A stretch of 64,000 bases of DNA, from the NCBI GenBank assembly GCA_963920665.1, contig OY987265.1, positions 9,615,001-9,679,000 on the forward strand, in the 5' to 3' direction. Source of the stretch: Straminergon stramineum (lineage: Eukaryota > Streptophyta > Bryopsida > Hypnales > Calliergonaceae). Below, in pieces: positions 11,298-24,100 of this stretch. Numbering within the stretch: position 1 is the stretch's first letter; each line of letters opens with the position of its first letter. A program made the position numbers and the translations under genes. The notes beneath the pieces were generated by a model, which ran no database searches, had not been told where the DNA came from, and was given only the letters and a program-made list of their open reading frames with translations.

Positions 11298-13138
11298 TTG
11301 GTCTAGCTTAAAGCTTAAAGAAAAATTTACCATTTTCCATAATGTTTTGTTATAGATTTCCAGAAATATAATTGTATCTATTCGAAGAAGAAAAATTAAA
11401 TGCTTAAATTCACCATAATTGGTACATTTCAAATGTACTCCATGTGTGCATAGTGGCTACAAACTGGCACAAATTGTGTCTCTTATACATATCATATCAT
11501 TGCAAGTTTTTAGAAGAATTTACAATTACAGACCTCTCCTGCTCTAGCAACCTATTCGCAACAAACCCTGATTGGAAACATAGCTGGCTACAAGAGCATT
11601 CCAAATCCAAGTTTAGTTTGATTTTTACTTTCAAAATCCACAAGACCTTTACTTAGAGTAGGAGCAACTTAGAGTGGCTGGCCTTCTAACAATATGCACA
11701 CAAAAGCGAGCACCTTCCTCTCAATTGAAATTGAAGTTTGTCAACTATTCAAACAATTAGAATCAACATGAAATTGAAATGCCCTCCTACACACACAGAA
11801 GAAAAAGGAAAAAAGACTAAAGAAGAGTGCACATAGTTTGCCAATATAGGAAGACAAATTGTATGGAAGCTAGTTGGCAATCTGTCACAGTGAAGAAAAA
11901 ACGGCAATGATCACACCAAATGCTTCGAAACCACTTTCATTTGTACTTTGCCACTAATATTGTTCTATTTTCTTAGTGATTATAAAGCTATTTAGTTGTG
12001 TCTCCAATTGTCAGGGTGGTGATGGCGAAGGTGAACTTGACTACATGGATGGTCGTGGGTGTTACGTCGGCTGCAAAGCCTAGTGCCACTGCTGCTCCTG
12101 GGGAAGACTCTGGATGCTTGTGGCCTTCATCAAATGTCCATTGGGGCTTTGATTTCACTCTTGTTGCCTGTGTTGTACCAATTTGGGGAAATCTCAAATG
12201 TAGAGATAGTTTCAATTTTAGGAAAGTAGAGGCAAGGTTTTATCACTCATTTTGGCTGTATTTTCACTAGTTTATGGCCTTTGGGCATTCAGTGATCAGT
12301 CATCTCAAAGTGCTTATTTGATATGGAGATACAACAAATTATGTCGAAGTTTAAGTCAACTTCTCCCATTCTGTACCTGGTTTAGGCATCTCAACAAGCT
12401 CTTCTCATGGGAGTCTCCATTCTCTTAGTCTTGAGGTCGAATTCTTTTATGTTGTGACGTTTTCGTATACATAGCAATTGAATCACCATTGCTTCAAGAA
12501 AGTGGGCACAATGCAATTCCTGGAAAGTGGAGGATGATTCTGAAGCCATGGTCATTGGAGAAGTTGTTGAAGGTAAGACTCAAAGTGGCCATTATGAATG
12601 CAAGGACCTTACAATGGGAGGGAAACCGAAACATTGATGTTGGTAGAGCTAGTGCCAAAGTATGATGAGTTGAAGCTCATGTGTGGTAATTAGGGTTTTC
12701 TATGATAATTGCTATTGCAATGCAAGCACTTAAATTGAATGGATACATTTATGTAGATGTCTTTCGACAATTGAAAGATTTGCTTGTGGTGTCGCTTGAA
12801 GTGATTGGATTGATCTTGAATATTGTTTTGTTGATGGGGGTTACTATTTTTAGTTTTTTTTAATCCTTGTCATCAACCATTAGTAATCTATATAGACTCT
12901 TGATGATAGGAAAAATTGCTTGAAACAATGGTTTATGTACATGACCAATTTTTCTAGTAAATAGGATGGCTAAGTAGACAAGTTATGTAGTAGGTGTGGT
13001 ATGGATGTGCTTAGGTGGAATAGTTGTTTACTTCATTGTTACTCTTTTCAAAGTTTCAAGCATCCCTATAGTATTACCTTTGATTATTTTTGGAATTGCG
13101 ACTATCATACACTAACTTGCATTGTCTATGGAAGTATA
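11298..13138. other. intergenic DNA
   Basis: No supportable gene. A short open stretch around 12480-12666 has no start, no splice support and no family I recognise. Confidence 0.4.
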
Positions 13139-13524
13139 CATTAGAGAAAGTTTGGACTCTTCGGAGGGTTGCCAGGGTTTGACAAACTAGTCTATTTGTG
13201 GAGCCTATTGAAGCTACTCATGAGAGGGAATTTTCTGACAAAACAAAGATTCACCTTGTGTGAATATCAGGAGTTCCAAAAGTATATTTCAGTTTTCTAT
13301 TCCACAATTGTCAGAGGGAGGTGCTTCGGGGGTGCTTTCAAATATCAAAACAACACTTGTCACAACCCTAACTAATAGTACTTGACAGTGAATGCTCTGA
13401 CATTTGGAAGTGACGAAGTGCAGAAATAAGAGAAAAGTTCTGCAAACAAAATAAATGTAATACAATGAGGGTCCCTAATGGCACTTCCTGGCAACCCTCC
13501 GGAGAGTCCAAACTTTCTCTAATG
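13139..13524. mobile_element. 386-bp MITE with 38-bp inverted termini
   Basis: The left terminus (13139-13176) starts CATTAGAGAAAGTTTGGACT. Its reverse complement at 13487-13524 differs at only one site by my reading. The interior has no coding potential. The target duplication is not resolved: the palindromic CATTA/TAATG edge allows TA or none. The near-identical arms suggest a fairly young insertion. Superfamily is not assignable from this copy alone. Confidence 0.8.
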
Positions 13525-15880
13525 ATGGGATCTTAGAATCATACGTTTTTGTGTATACTATTATGGAGAGTTGTTTATATTTGGGCCTTTGCAATAACAA
13601 TAGTTTATTAGAAGTCTCCACATTTTTATGATAAAGTTGAGCTCCTCAATGTTTTTCAATTGATCCCTTTCATAGGTTGGAAATGTTTAGAATGATAAAG
13701 TATTTGATATAGTATTTGGATAATACAGACATATATATGTTCAACCTTTGATATTCAATGGGTATTTGGGGAGTGTCTTGTTTTAGAGAGAGAATCTTGT
13801 TCTTCTTTCACTTTGCTTGGAAGCAATTGCAAGAAACATTTGTCCTTTTTTTGTCTTCTTGCCCTTGAATGTGTTGTTTTTTTCATAACTTTCGCATCAT
13901 TTGTCTGTTTGGCGTGAAATTTGGAATGAAGGTACATGCAATAGTTGTAGACGTATTGTTTTGTTTTTAAAATTTTTCAAAATTAGTTTACTATTTTTAA
14001 ATTTCCTCCAATTGGATGTCTATTTTGGCCATTTTGGAGGTTTTTAGTCCTATTTTTTACCCAAAAATGCGAATTCGAAGCCACCAATTGGACATGATGA
14101 AGGTCTACTAATATTACAAGGACTGACAATGAGTTTTTATGAAAATAAAAACATATCAATTGCACATATGGGGTTAAAGGGACCTTCCTTTGCGCAAAGG
14201 CTATGAAGTCAGAGGGAAAAATTTCCTATGTGAATTTTTTGGTGCATTGCAAGTACAATCTTCTTTACCAAAATGTCTTTTTTTTATGGAATATTTTGAA
14301 TTTTTTTTGAATTACTAAAAATGAAAAGGTCCACAAACCCCTATTTTGCTATTTTCTATTGCTAGTGGCTTTTGAAGTACCTTACAATAGTTTGCAGTAC
14401 TACATAGTACAAAATTGACGGTATAGATCTATAGGCGCGTTGCTGATACATAGTATTGAAAGTTTCACATAGTATTGTCAATCCTATGGCCAAAAACTGA
14501 GTGTTTGATTCAAAAATGTGAAGTGTTTCTTGCAATCATCCTTCCATCTAAGAGAAACTTCAAAATCAGTCATGCAAATGACATTGCACATATAGTAGCT
14601 TTGTTGACCTTCCAAGGGGAATGTATTGATGACAAGCTTGTTTGAAGTAGTCAATTAATGAAGACTTACAATTTTGTAGATTAGGTTTGCTAGTAAACCA
14701 TATCAACTTCCTATCATAGGTGCTTCTACTCTATGATGAAAGAGTACTAAGCATCTATTTTTTGCCAAAATCATTGCCATAGGGTATCACTTAGACCTTA
14801 AAAATGTGATTCTTGCCAATTTCATTTAATTGACACAACAAAAATTGTAACCTACATCTACACAAAGCTCTAAAAATTTGGACAAGTATGGATTTACATC
14901 TCAAGTTGCACCTCCTAAAGTAGTGGAATTCTGCCATTCAATTTGGTGAAATTGATTGACGTTTTGTGCACATGATCCTTACTACTCGACGTTGCATGTC
15001 TTCTGGGCAAGATACTTCGATTCTTTAGTGGGCTGTAAGTACAGTTAAGAAGGGCGAGCATACATTGGTATTGTCTATTCAAGGACCTTGGTATGCACTT
15101 GTTGATAAACTGTGCAGTTAAGTTTGAGTCCGGATAAGAGCTACCGGATCGATGTCTGCAGCTCAGCCTGCTCACTCTTACCCCATCCTCTCAGGCTTGC
15201 TTTCTCCTACTGCCTTCCATTTTCTCCTTCTCCTACTCCATAAAATCCAGTTAGGTACCTACAACGAAGTTTGCCGCTGAGTGTCGAGCGTCTACTTCTA
15301 ACAAATACTCAGTATTACTAAGTAACTAAAATTATCATCGAGCCATGGAGTAGCAAATCCCAATTGAAATTTTCTTTGTCTTTGCTTCCCCACTACGCCA
15401 TGGGTGGCAATTTAAACTTGGATCAAATTGAAGACTGTAATCATTTCCTATCAAAACTGATCTCATTAAAGTTGCACTGAAGCCACTGTCACAGTGGATA
15501 CTTGTAGACAGGAACCTAACATTCATTATTTGGAAAATTTCAGCGGGCCAAAATATGATTTTCGAGTGCTGAAAATGAGGGCTTTCAACTGCTCAGATGG
15601 GGGTTTTCGTTTCCCAAATGAAGCCTCAGAGCTCTAAAACCTAGGACTATTACAGATCTGAGGTTTCAAATGAGTGTCTCCACTTCCAGTCTTGAGTGCA
15701 ACTTTTATGAGATAAACTTTGAAACAAGTTGACAGCCTTTCCCGGATATATCAAGTGTTTGAAAATACGTGAAGGAATTGAATACGACTGTCAATTAATA
15801 TATATGCAGAGGCCAGAAAACGAGAGCTTCTGTTGAACAACGACCACAATCCTGTTTTATGCAGTCCATTTATGAAAGAA
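13525..15880. other. intergenic DNA downstream of 6PGL
   Basis: AT-rich, no gene recognised. Its right end includes the 3' untranslated region of the minus-strand 6PGL gene. An isolated GGGGTTAA at about 14170 resembles a terminus of the TTAA elements, but I found no partner. Confidence 0.4.
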
Positions 15881-17773
15881 TTACAACTTTGCTGCAGCTG
15901 ATTTGTCAGTAAACCAGATCAGCTTCCCATTGAGGGGGCGTGCGCTCTGCGACGGAAGTTCGCCCAGCGGCAGCTCCTCGCCGAAAACCTTGGCCAGCAT
16001 GTCGGCCTTCTCTGCCCCGTTGGCAACGAAGGTCACATTGGCTGCAGCTTGCACCACTGGCATTGTGAAGGTGATCCTTTCCGGAGGTGGCTTTGGTGAG
16101 TCCGAGATCGGAACGATCCACTTGTCTTTCACCAGGACAAGCGGATGGTGAGGGAAAAGGGAACAGCAGTGGCCGTCTGGTCCCATCCCCAGAAGCAACA
16201 GATCGAACCGGGGGTAACCATGTGCTGTCGGAACCACCCCGGTCTTGGTCAAGTGCTGGATGCACCTCTCGTAATCCTCTGCCGCAGCTTCTGTCGACAA
16301 CGTGTCGTTGATGGCGTACACTTGCCCCGAGGGAATCGGTACCTGCAGCGTCAACATTCGTTCGCTTCATCATTAACCACAATAGCCATACAGGATCACA
16401 CCAGGGAATTCTAGAAACTCGCGATAAGGTTGATGCGCTGAAGAAACCAATCGAACATTCAGGTCTTCCCATTTCCGTTTCCAAAGACGATAGTGCGACG
16501 CAACATCTTTCACAGAACAGGGTATTGTATCGAAAAATATTGTCCGTCCAAGGAGGAAACTGAAAGGCACCTTTGACAAAAGTCCGTCCCAAGCAAGCTT
16601 GTAGTTGCTATCAGGATGGTCCTTCTTCACCACGCGCTCATCTGCCCACAAAACATGCCACTTCGCCCAATCTACAGACTCCAGGTATGGCGATTCGCAT
16701 AGTTTCCTGAAAAGACGAATACATACAAGCTCCAAATCAACAGTGTGACCATAATCAAAAGGCACAAACAAGAAGCCATTACAAATGTCGGTAAGGATAG
16801 ATTCCACCAGCTGTCCGACATCGATAGAAGTTCGTCTTCCACACATTGCTTCCTAAAATCAAAGCACCCGTATCGGTTAAGAATTCCGAGTCAGATAGGG
16901 ACATCTCCCCAAAGCGCCACGGGATCAAATATATATTAGATGTATATCCCTTGACCAAAATGTACTTCCAGTCCGAAAAGCGATTCTAGAACAATTCCTT
17001 CAATTAAACTTTGACTTACAGGAGGGTCTTTGAAGAACCCTCTGTAACTTTAGCATTAAACTAAATATCCAACTAACGCATTCTCTCGTGCATTGAAATC
17101 CACCTACATTCGGCAAAAAGACCATCAACAAAAATTTGACCAGTCTGTGCTCAAGTGTCTATTCCAGGTGCCCCTTTCAACCAACTTAAAATTGAAAACC
17201 AAAATCGCACAATCGATTAACAAAACCACGTAAATAATTCACAGCCTTGCAACTGGTGAACTACCTGCACCCAGCCACTCGCCATTCCTCAATCACGATT
17301 GTCACACATAGTCTTGTGAGTACAGATTCAAAATTTACACGCGAGCATCGTATTACGGTAACCAGACACTGAGAACCAAATGGAAGCACTAACCCTAAAG
17401 TTTTGATGAGGGACCCGCCGGACAACACCACCGAGAACGCGCCGTGCACAGCGATCGCGTCCTCCGCCACGTGCGCCACATGAGCGGCCAAGCTCACACT
17501 GAGCTCTTCCGCATCCTGGTACACTTGCAGATCTTCCTTCTTCAGCTTGCCCAAATTGCCCGCCATCTCCACCACGCTCCCTGCGCGAACCAATGTTCTC
17601 GACCCAATCCTAGCAACTCTTTCCGCTCCTAATCTGTGCCTCAAATTCGGATTGCTCACTCTTGCTCTAGTGCAAATTGCAAAGGGATTTGATGAGTGAG
17701 CGGAGCAGGGCGTTGGCTTGGTGGCGAAACAAGTGGATGCGGCAGCAGCGATGCGAGAATGCATGGCCGCCAT
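15881..17773 (-). CDS. 6-phosphogluconolactonase, probably plastid form
   Basis: Hydrolyses 6-phosphogluconolactone to 6-phosphogluconate, the second step of the oxidative pentose phosphate pathway. Exons: 17773-17394, 16706-16571, 16342-15881. The introns are GT-AG and the joins give 325 aa, the usual length of the plant plastid form. Visible family motifs are SGGS at 118-121, DERVV at 149-153, SNYKL at 160-164 and the signature GMGPDGH at 224-230, followed by CCSLFP. Residues 1 to about 65 are rich in Ala, Ser and Arg with few acids, as in a transit peptide. Met70, followed by AGN, could start a cytosolic form. Exon 1 and exon 3 are GC-rich compared with the neighbourhood. No truncation or missing key residue seen. 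An R1 TTAA element lies about 565 bp upstream. Confidence 0.95.
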
Positions 17774-18230
17774 GACGACGAATGACGCACTTGCGACCTA
17801 TGACTGGGGGCTTCTCCTTTCTTTTCCGAGTCAATGGTGTGGATCATACTAATTCCTGAATCTGATTAGAGCACTCTCAAGTCTCCAACTTGGTTCGCCA
17901 AACTTGGTCGCTCAAATTTTACATCCTCAAACTAAGCTTATTTGCTTCACACTCTTGCCCACTAAATGTGCTCCGTAAATAGTTGAGTGATCAATTGTCA
18001 AGTAGTAAAAATTGACTAAACTAAGATGAATAATGATTTGAAGGGCTCCATTGTTTAACGAAATAGGATTGAGGGCCAAAAAAATGTTTGGATGGGCCTA
18101 AATGGCAATTATCATCTTTGTTTGGCATATACTAGATCTTGAAGGGAATGGGTGGACTTCTATGCACCTAGAATCAACCAAATCTTGGATGAATTTTCCA
18201 AAATAAATTGGAATTTTACATGGAAGTATG
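17774..18230. other. 5' region of the 6PGL gene
   Basis: Putative promoter and leader of the minus-strand 6PGL gene. I see no element I can name with confidence. Confidence 0.4.
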
Positions 18231-19008
18231 TACTAAGGTAAACCAACCCATGACAACCCAACTTTCTAATGCAAACATCTACAAAACGACCCATTATAGT
18301 TTTCTATCAATCCATGGGAGATTTTTTCTAACTTTAACCCCTAAGCGCTGAGACAGATGTTTTTCGTCCAATGAATGACAAGGAATTCTCATGTATAGGA
18401 CAAAAGTGAAATTATTCATCCTCGGAATTAGGGGTGAAAAGGGAAGATCTTCAACAGTAGTTTGACTCCCAATGAGTATTTTTGATATTTTTGAAGTAGA
18501 TGATGTCACAGAATTCCAAAATGCTTGATTTCCACAGTCACCAATCCAGTGTTCAAGGGTTAATGAGGTTAGGACTTCATTAGGTGGGTGAATGGCCTAA
18601 ATCAATGCTTTGTATGATGGTGATGGAGTTATTAGAGATTGATTTAGGAATTTCCACCTTTCCAGTGTAAAGTCATTATAAGAACTAACTTTTGTATTCC
18701 ATCATGTCATGTCCATGTTAGAAAATGTTGCAACTATATTAGAAAACATTGTGACTGCTTTAGATGATTTGATGACCATTATGGGCACTCTTTTTAATGG
18801 TCTGGGGGTAGTCTACGGACTATTTTGAACCATTTGGGCTAGATACTTCAGAAATTCTTAACAAATTCATCCTCTATCAAAAAAATGAAATTTCAAATGC
18901 TCTCTCCATTTCTCATGTTTTTCTATCTATGGAAAAAAAATTTAATTTTGAAAAGTGTCAACATGACAAACCAGTTAATCTACTTGTGATGGGCTAGTTT
19001 ACCATAGT
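18231..19008 (+). mobile_element. R4 TIR element, copy 1, interrupted by an R1 element
   Basis: Left end ACTAAGGTAAACCAACCCAT matches the reverse complement of the right end (GATGGGCTAGTTTACC). Removing the inserted R1 and one TTAA leaves 552 bp, exactly the length of the related copy at 58618-59169. The interiors align throughout, sharing GATGGTGATGGAGTTATTAG. No coding potential. The target duplication was not resolved. Confidence 0.75.
18338..18559 (-). mobile_element. R1 piggyBac-like MITE, copy 1 (222 bp)
   Basis: Flanked by TTAA at 18334-18337 and 18560-18563. It starts CCCCTAAGCGCTGAG and ends as the complement of CCCTTGAACACTGG. Most mismatches between the arms are transitions. It is in reverse orientation to the copy at 63361. 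The related R4 copy at 58618-59169 lacks it, which confirms insertion. Confidence 0.82.
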
Positions 19009-20600
19009 TGCAAGGAAAAAATGAGAATTGTTGGAGGTCAAATTCTTGAGGAGGTTCATGAAAAATGGGAAAGTAAGTTTTCAACTTACTAAAAACTTTT
19101 TTTTACATTGAATTTCTAATTTTTGGTTGCTATTAGGTTTGAAAATAAAACAAATTCAATCCTAAGTTGTAGTTTCTCCCTATTTGCATAGAAGTGAGAG
19201 CATTATGAAACTAAGCAAAGGCAATTTCGACCCTAAAAAACTCAAAATTTTATTTCAAATTTTGACACTAAGTAGAAATTCTCTTTAAAGTATAGAAAGT
19301 CTAAAAAATGACCATTTGAAATCTCATCCCATTATAAAGGGGACATATATTTGAGACATTATTCAATGTAATTTCTTTGAAAGAAAGTGGAAGTTGATCC
19401 AAGTTATTTCATATTTTTGGGCCCTTTGTCGAAGTAGTTATGATTTTTCAAAGTTTATAGTCTTATATTGTTATTTTAGTTCATAAATTTGGGCAAGAAT
19501 TAGTCACCCTTGTCTTTTGTTGGTTTAGGCAAACCAACCTATATGCTTAGCTTCAAAAATCCATACATGACTTCGAGTAAAAGCTTGCCTTTTATTTTGT
19601 ATTTGTCTAATTTTTTATTTCCTAATTGCTTCTAGTTAGTTGAAAATATTCAATTCGAAATATGAATTCTAGATTATCATCTATAGTAAATAGTAAATTC
19701 TAGAAAGCATTTTTAGGAAAGGGGTGAGTGAATTGGTTTTGTTTTTCCTAGCTTCTTTTGTTGAACTTTGACATATTCAAAAGCAATATTGAGGCATCCA
19801 AGTGTGAACCTATGTAGTTTCATTATGTGTCAATTTTTTAAGCTTTTCTAGCGCATTATTTAATTAGGGTATAAATTTTGGTTGGATAACAAAAATTGTT
19901 TTAGATGCAATGGACTTTATTAGGAGAAGGACTTTGCATAACAAAAACTATCTATCATACTTTCATCAATTATTCATCTAAGACCACCTATATGGGTATT
20001 TTATTCAATACCTTCACTAATACAATGGTTCATTTTAATACCACAAGAAAACTATTTCAAGAGATTGATTCTTCAACAAGTGACAAGTGTTTCACTTATA
20101 CATTAGCAACCATTGAAACTGTGACATCCACAAAATACTTGACAATTTAAACTATAAAGTAACAAAAAATGAAAAGTTTTATACAAACCAAAAAAGAAGT
20201 ACAATAATCAGTATTCCATATTATTTTTTGTAAAATTTACTTTTTAAGTCTTTTAATTCTAGTGCAATTGTCCAGCTTTTATTCAACGTCGTCAGATCAT
20301 TTGATTTTTTTCACTTCTCTGAATATTTTTCTTCCTGCGACCCAAACTACCGACCTTCCAAAAAAATGGGGGCATTCGGGGGTGTAGAACTCACTCAGAA
20401 CAGGTCCAAGTGTGGATTTGGTTTGCAGGTGTAATCGAAGTGGATGGTAGTTCGTGCTTGCGTTCTCATTGCGCGAATTCTGCGGCGTTTGGGGTCGACA
20501 AGCTTTGAGACCTTTGAATCTGTTGAGCAGAATCGGAAATTTTGCTCTTGCGTTGCTGAAGCTAGAGATTTGAGCTCGTTTTGCAGAAGAATCCCCGAGG
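19009..20600. other. intergenic DNA between 6PGL and the coiled-coil gene
   Basis: AT-rich, with no gene or recognised repeat boundary. An 81-aa open frame at 19905-20150 has no supporting feature. Confidence 0.4.
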
Positions 20601-21106
20601 TTTCCATCAATGGAGGTATGGATTGCTCTCAGGCCGAATGTTCTAGTGTTTAGCATTTCTGTGCAGTGGTGTAAGTGAACGAGGGTTTCTCACTTGCTAA
20701 ATCGTTGCAAGCATTTTTAGGGTTTAAGTGATTGTCCGTCTCGCGAATCCCCTGTTTGATTGCAAAATATTATCAAACAAAGATTGACCGTTCTGCATCA
20801 GAAAACTCCACCGCAGAGCTCATCGGATCTTTTATCGTGAGTGTAACCTTCCGATCGTGGCTTTCATTAAATCCGTTCATTCAAACTAGCTATCTGCCGA
20901 CACTCAGTTGTTGGAGAGGGTGATCAACGGCGCGCGTAGAGGAACGTCATTTTTCTGCTGAATTCGGGAAGAATGTGCAGCGTGAAGAAGTGGAGACTCT
21001 TGACGAATTTTTGTAATGACGATTTTAGGGTTTGGAATATTCGTTTTGCAGTTTTTCAAGGCTAGTCATGCTGCACGGGACTCGTAAATTGTAACGGCGA
21101 GTACTC
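20601..21106 (+). promoter_or_regulatory. probable leader and promoter region of the coiled-coil gene
   Basis: Base composition shifts to a mixed, gene-like character about 500 bp before the start codon at 21107. This is inference: no transcript evidence is available. Confidence 0.35.
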
Positions 21107-24100
21107 ATGGAGAACGTCAGCAGTAATGCTGCGCTTATGCGCCGCATCGTGCACCTAGAGAAAGGTTTGTCGTGGCATGAAAGTTTTTTTGAGCTGTTTT
21201 AAATTTCTGGATTAACGGCTTTATTTCCTGGGCTGTTCTGTGAACTTCTCTTTACCCCGCCTGATTTTACAAGTTTTTGATTCAGGGTCGGTGAATGCAA
21301 ATCTTGTTGCAATTGTCCTGCTCATAGTGTTCGTGTAACGAGATAGTTCTTGAGCTGAATTGGGATTGCCAGTTTATAAGTTCATATGAGCTTTATTATC
21401 AGCATGCCATGCGTACCGTTCACTCGTATATCGGTGCGTGGGATTTGTTCGTCTCTGTAATTGGTAAAGGAGAAGAAAATTTTGCTTTTGTTGTCTTCAG
21501 AGAGGGATGAACTACAGAAAGATATAGAGACAATGTGCTTGGAGCAAGCAGGAGTTGCCGGCAGCGTAGATATCAGCACTCGTATGCAGGCTCGCAGGTT
21601 GGTTCTCCCGGAGCTTTCCGTCCCGGAGATCGTTTCCAAACCAATAAGACATGCAGGGAACCTGTTCCATCAATCTAGTAGTGATCAGACTATACTCTGT
21701 TGTAGTACCTAAATGTGGCATCGCAATTTACCGCTCTATTTCTTGAGGGATTTCTTCGAGTCTGGAGATCTCGAGGTTGTCTGTTTCCTAACTGCCGCCT
21801 ATTTCTGTTCTTTGTGACAGTGAAGTGAAGAATTAACCTATTGAAAGAATATGTAGATTGAGCAACATTTTTCTTTATCTTCAAGATTGAAGCTGGGTGT
21901 GTTCAGATTGCAGGTGATTACATTCAACGTATGTCAATTTTAATTCGAAGCTAGAAAGATGTCTGAGAGAGTAGCTATGGCCTTCTGCAGGGCTGCCAGT
22001 TTGGAGCAAGAACTTGACTCGTGCAAAGAGAAGACCTTGCTTCTTACACGTGAGAATCATAATCTGCAAGAAGAGCTGTCAGAAGCTTATCGTTTGAAGG
22101 TAGAGCTTATCACCCACTCTAGCGTGCCTGACATGGAGAATTACTTGATTTTGCTTCTTAAATTGACCAATAATAGCTCGCTTTGTAACTTAGTGCTCGA
22201 CATTATTTGTTGTAGGTATGGCTGCCTGTGATTTAGAAAATGGACTTGACTGTAACTTTGATGTTTCTTAACGTGCAGAGTCATCTGACTGAGGCCTTCA
22301 AGAGAGCTGTTGAGAAGGTTTCTTTTCTCTACCCTAATGTTTCCATCTCGAGTTTGTATGGTTTGAGCTCTGAAGTAGTGACAGTGCAAGTGTACGTTGG
22401 AGGTGTGTTAACATCAAGATTTTTTCTGCCAGAACAATCAACTTGAGAAAGAAGTGAAATTCTATCAAAGTAAGGTGGCGACTGCGTTTTCTGAGAGGGA
22501 TAAAGCGATTGTCGAGGTGAGAATGTGCATATGCCCGTCGCACATTTAAGTGACGCATCTCTCAAGTTACAATAGCGTTAAATCAATTTTGAAAATCATT
22601 GTGAACCTTGTCAAGGACGTACTTTTGAGGTTGTGAAATTTCTATATTATGCCGTGACTTGGTATTTTTTTGGTGTTTTTTTATTTGTCTGTTTGTAACA
22701 GCGAGGGCTTTTCGGTAAGGAATTATTTGGTACCTTCAATGTTTTTATTTTACGTTGAATTGAAGTTACAATCAACATTGGTTGTACTTTTTGAATCCTT
22801 TTCATGTTAATTTATTGGATCTCTTGTAATTTTATTTGTAGGGTTCACACAATGTATGGTCCTATGGCACGGGTCAAAGCTAGTATATACTGATTCGAAT
22901 TGTAAAAGAACTTGGGCAGGTTGAGAGAGTGCACGAGGCTGAGAAGGCAATGTCTGCAAAAGCCCAACAACTCCACAATCGGTAAGACACAGTTTCTTTA
23001 TCCAGTTTTTGCTAATAGTTTGGTACCATCATTATCAATGACAATATGTCTGCAGTTCTTGTTTACTTTTGTCTAGATCAAGGGGTTACCCGTTAAAGGA
23101 TTATCGTTAGTGTGGATTTTGATTTCATATGGATGGCATTCCTGATGGTTAGTGGTTCAGGGATCAACATATATGATGTACATAGATAGATACCCCTTAC
23201 TGTGGCCAATGTCTACTCCTTAGTGTTGCCATCCCGCACCATTTTAGTTTATTTTAATTTATGTATACGAACACGGTGTCGGTGCAACTGCCCAATGATA
23301 TTGTACGGTGGCGCTACAGGATAGAGGAGGCAGAGAGACAAAGTAAAGAGCAAGAGGCGCAGAAACTGGAGCTGCAACATGATTTTGATACCAAAACGGA
23401 TCAGCTTGATACTCTATACAAGGTTAGTCTGCTATTTTCAATTGTGTGAGGATATTAAGCTTTATTCGATTGGCCACCTTTTCCTAAGCTCACATTAGTG
23501 GTTTTCGGTTGATCGTGGCATATTGCAGAGGTCAATGTTCTCTGAAAATCTTCGAGTTTGATCATTTTTTTCTATATAGCAGGTTGTAAACAAATTCTGG
23601 GAAATGAAGGAGAATGTCCTTGCTACTCCTGATGATGGCCAAGACACGCAACCTTTGGATAGAGCAACAGCTTTACTCTTGGAATCTGATGCCCAATGGA
23701 CATACGGAGGATGCAATCGAGAAGCACTTCAAGAGGAGCTGAAAGAGGCTCGAGCCCTTGCAGAGGAAAATGGTGTACAAGCCAAGGAGAATGATTCTCG
23801 AGCAATTGAACTGGATGCTCAGCTGGTACTGCCTTGTTATTCTCATGTCTGCTAAGAATCTCCTGGGACAGTTTTCAACATTTTTTTGGTGCTGTAGCCC
23901 GTGTTAGTGAAGGATATTAGTGCTGGTATATTTACTTGCTTTTCACCCGAAGTGATGCTGACTGTTGGTTGCTTGTTTGTTGGTATGCATTTTGGGAACA
24001 ATTGGGGTCTCCATTTCTGGTTGAAGATTTTTTGACTCATAGGTTCCGTATATTGAGTATCGGGTTGCTTTGGAACGTATTTGCATACAATTAGGGCGTG

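Noticed and set aside
12480..12666. Open stretch of about 60 codons
   Set aside because: No start codon in context, no recognisable product and no splice partners.
15906..16592. 228-aa minus-strand ORF over 6PGL
   Set aside because: Shadow frame over exons 2-3 and the intervening intron; the spliced 6PGL frame carries the conserved motifs.
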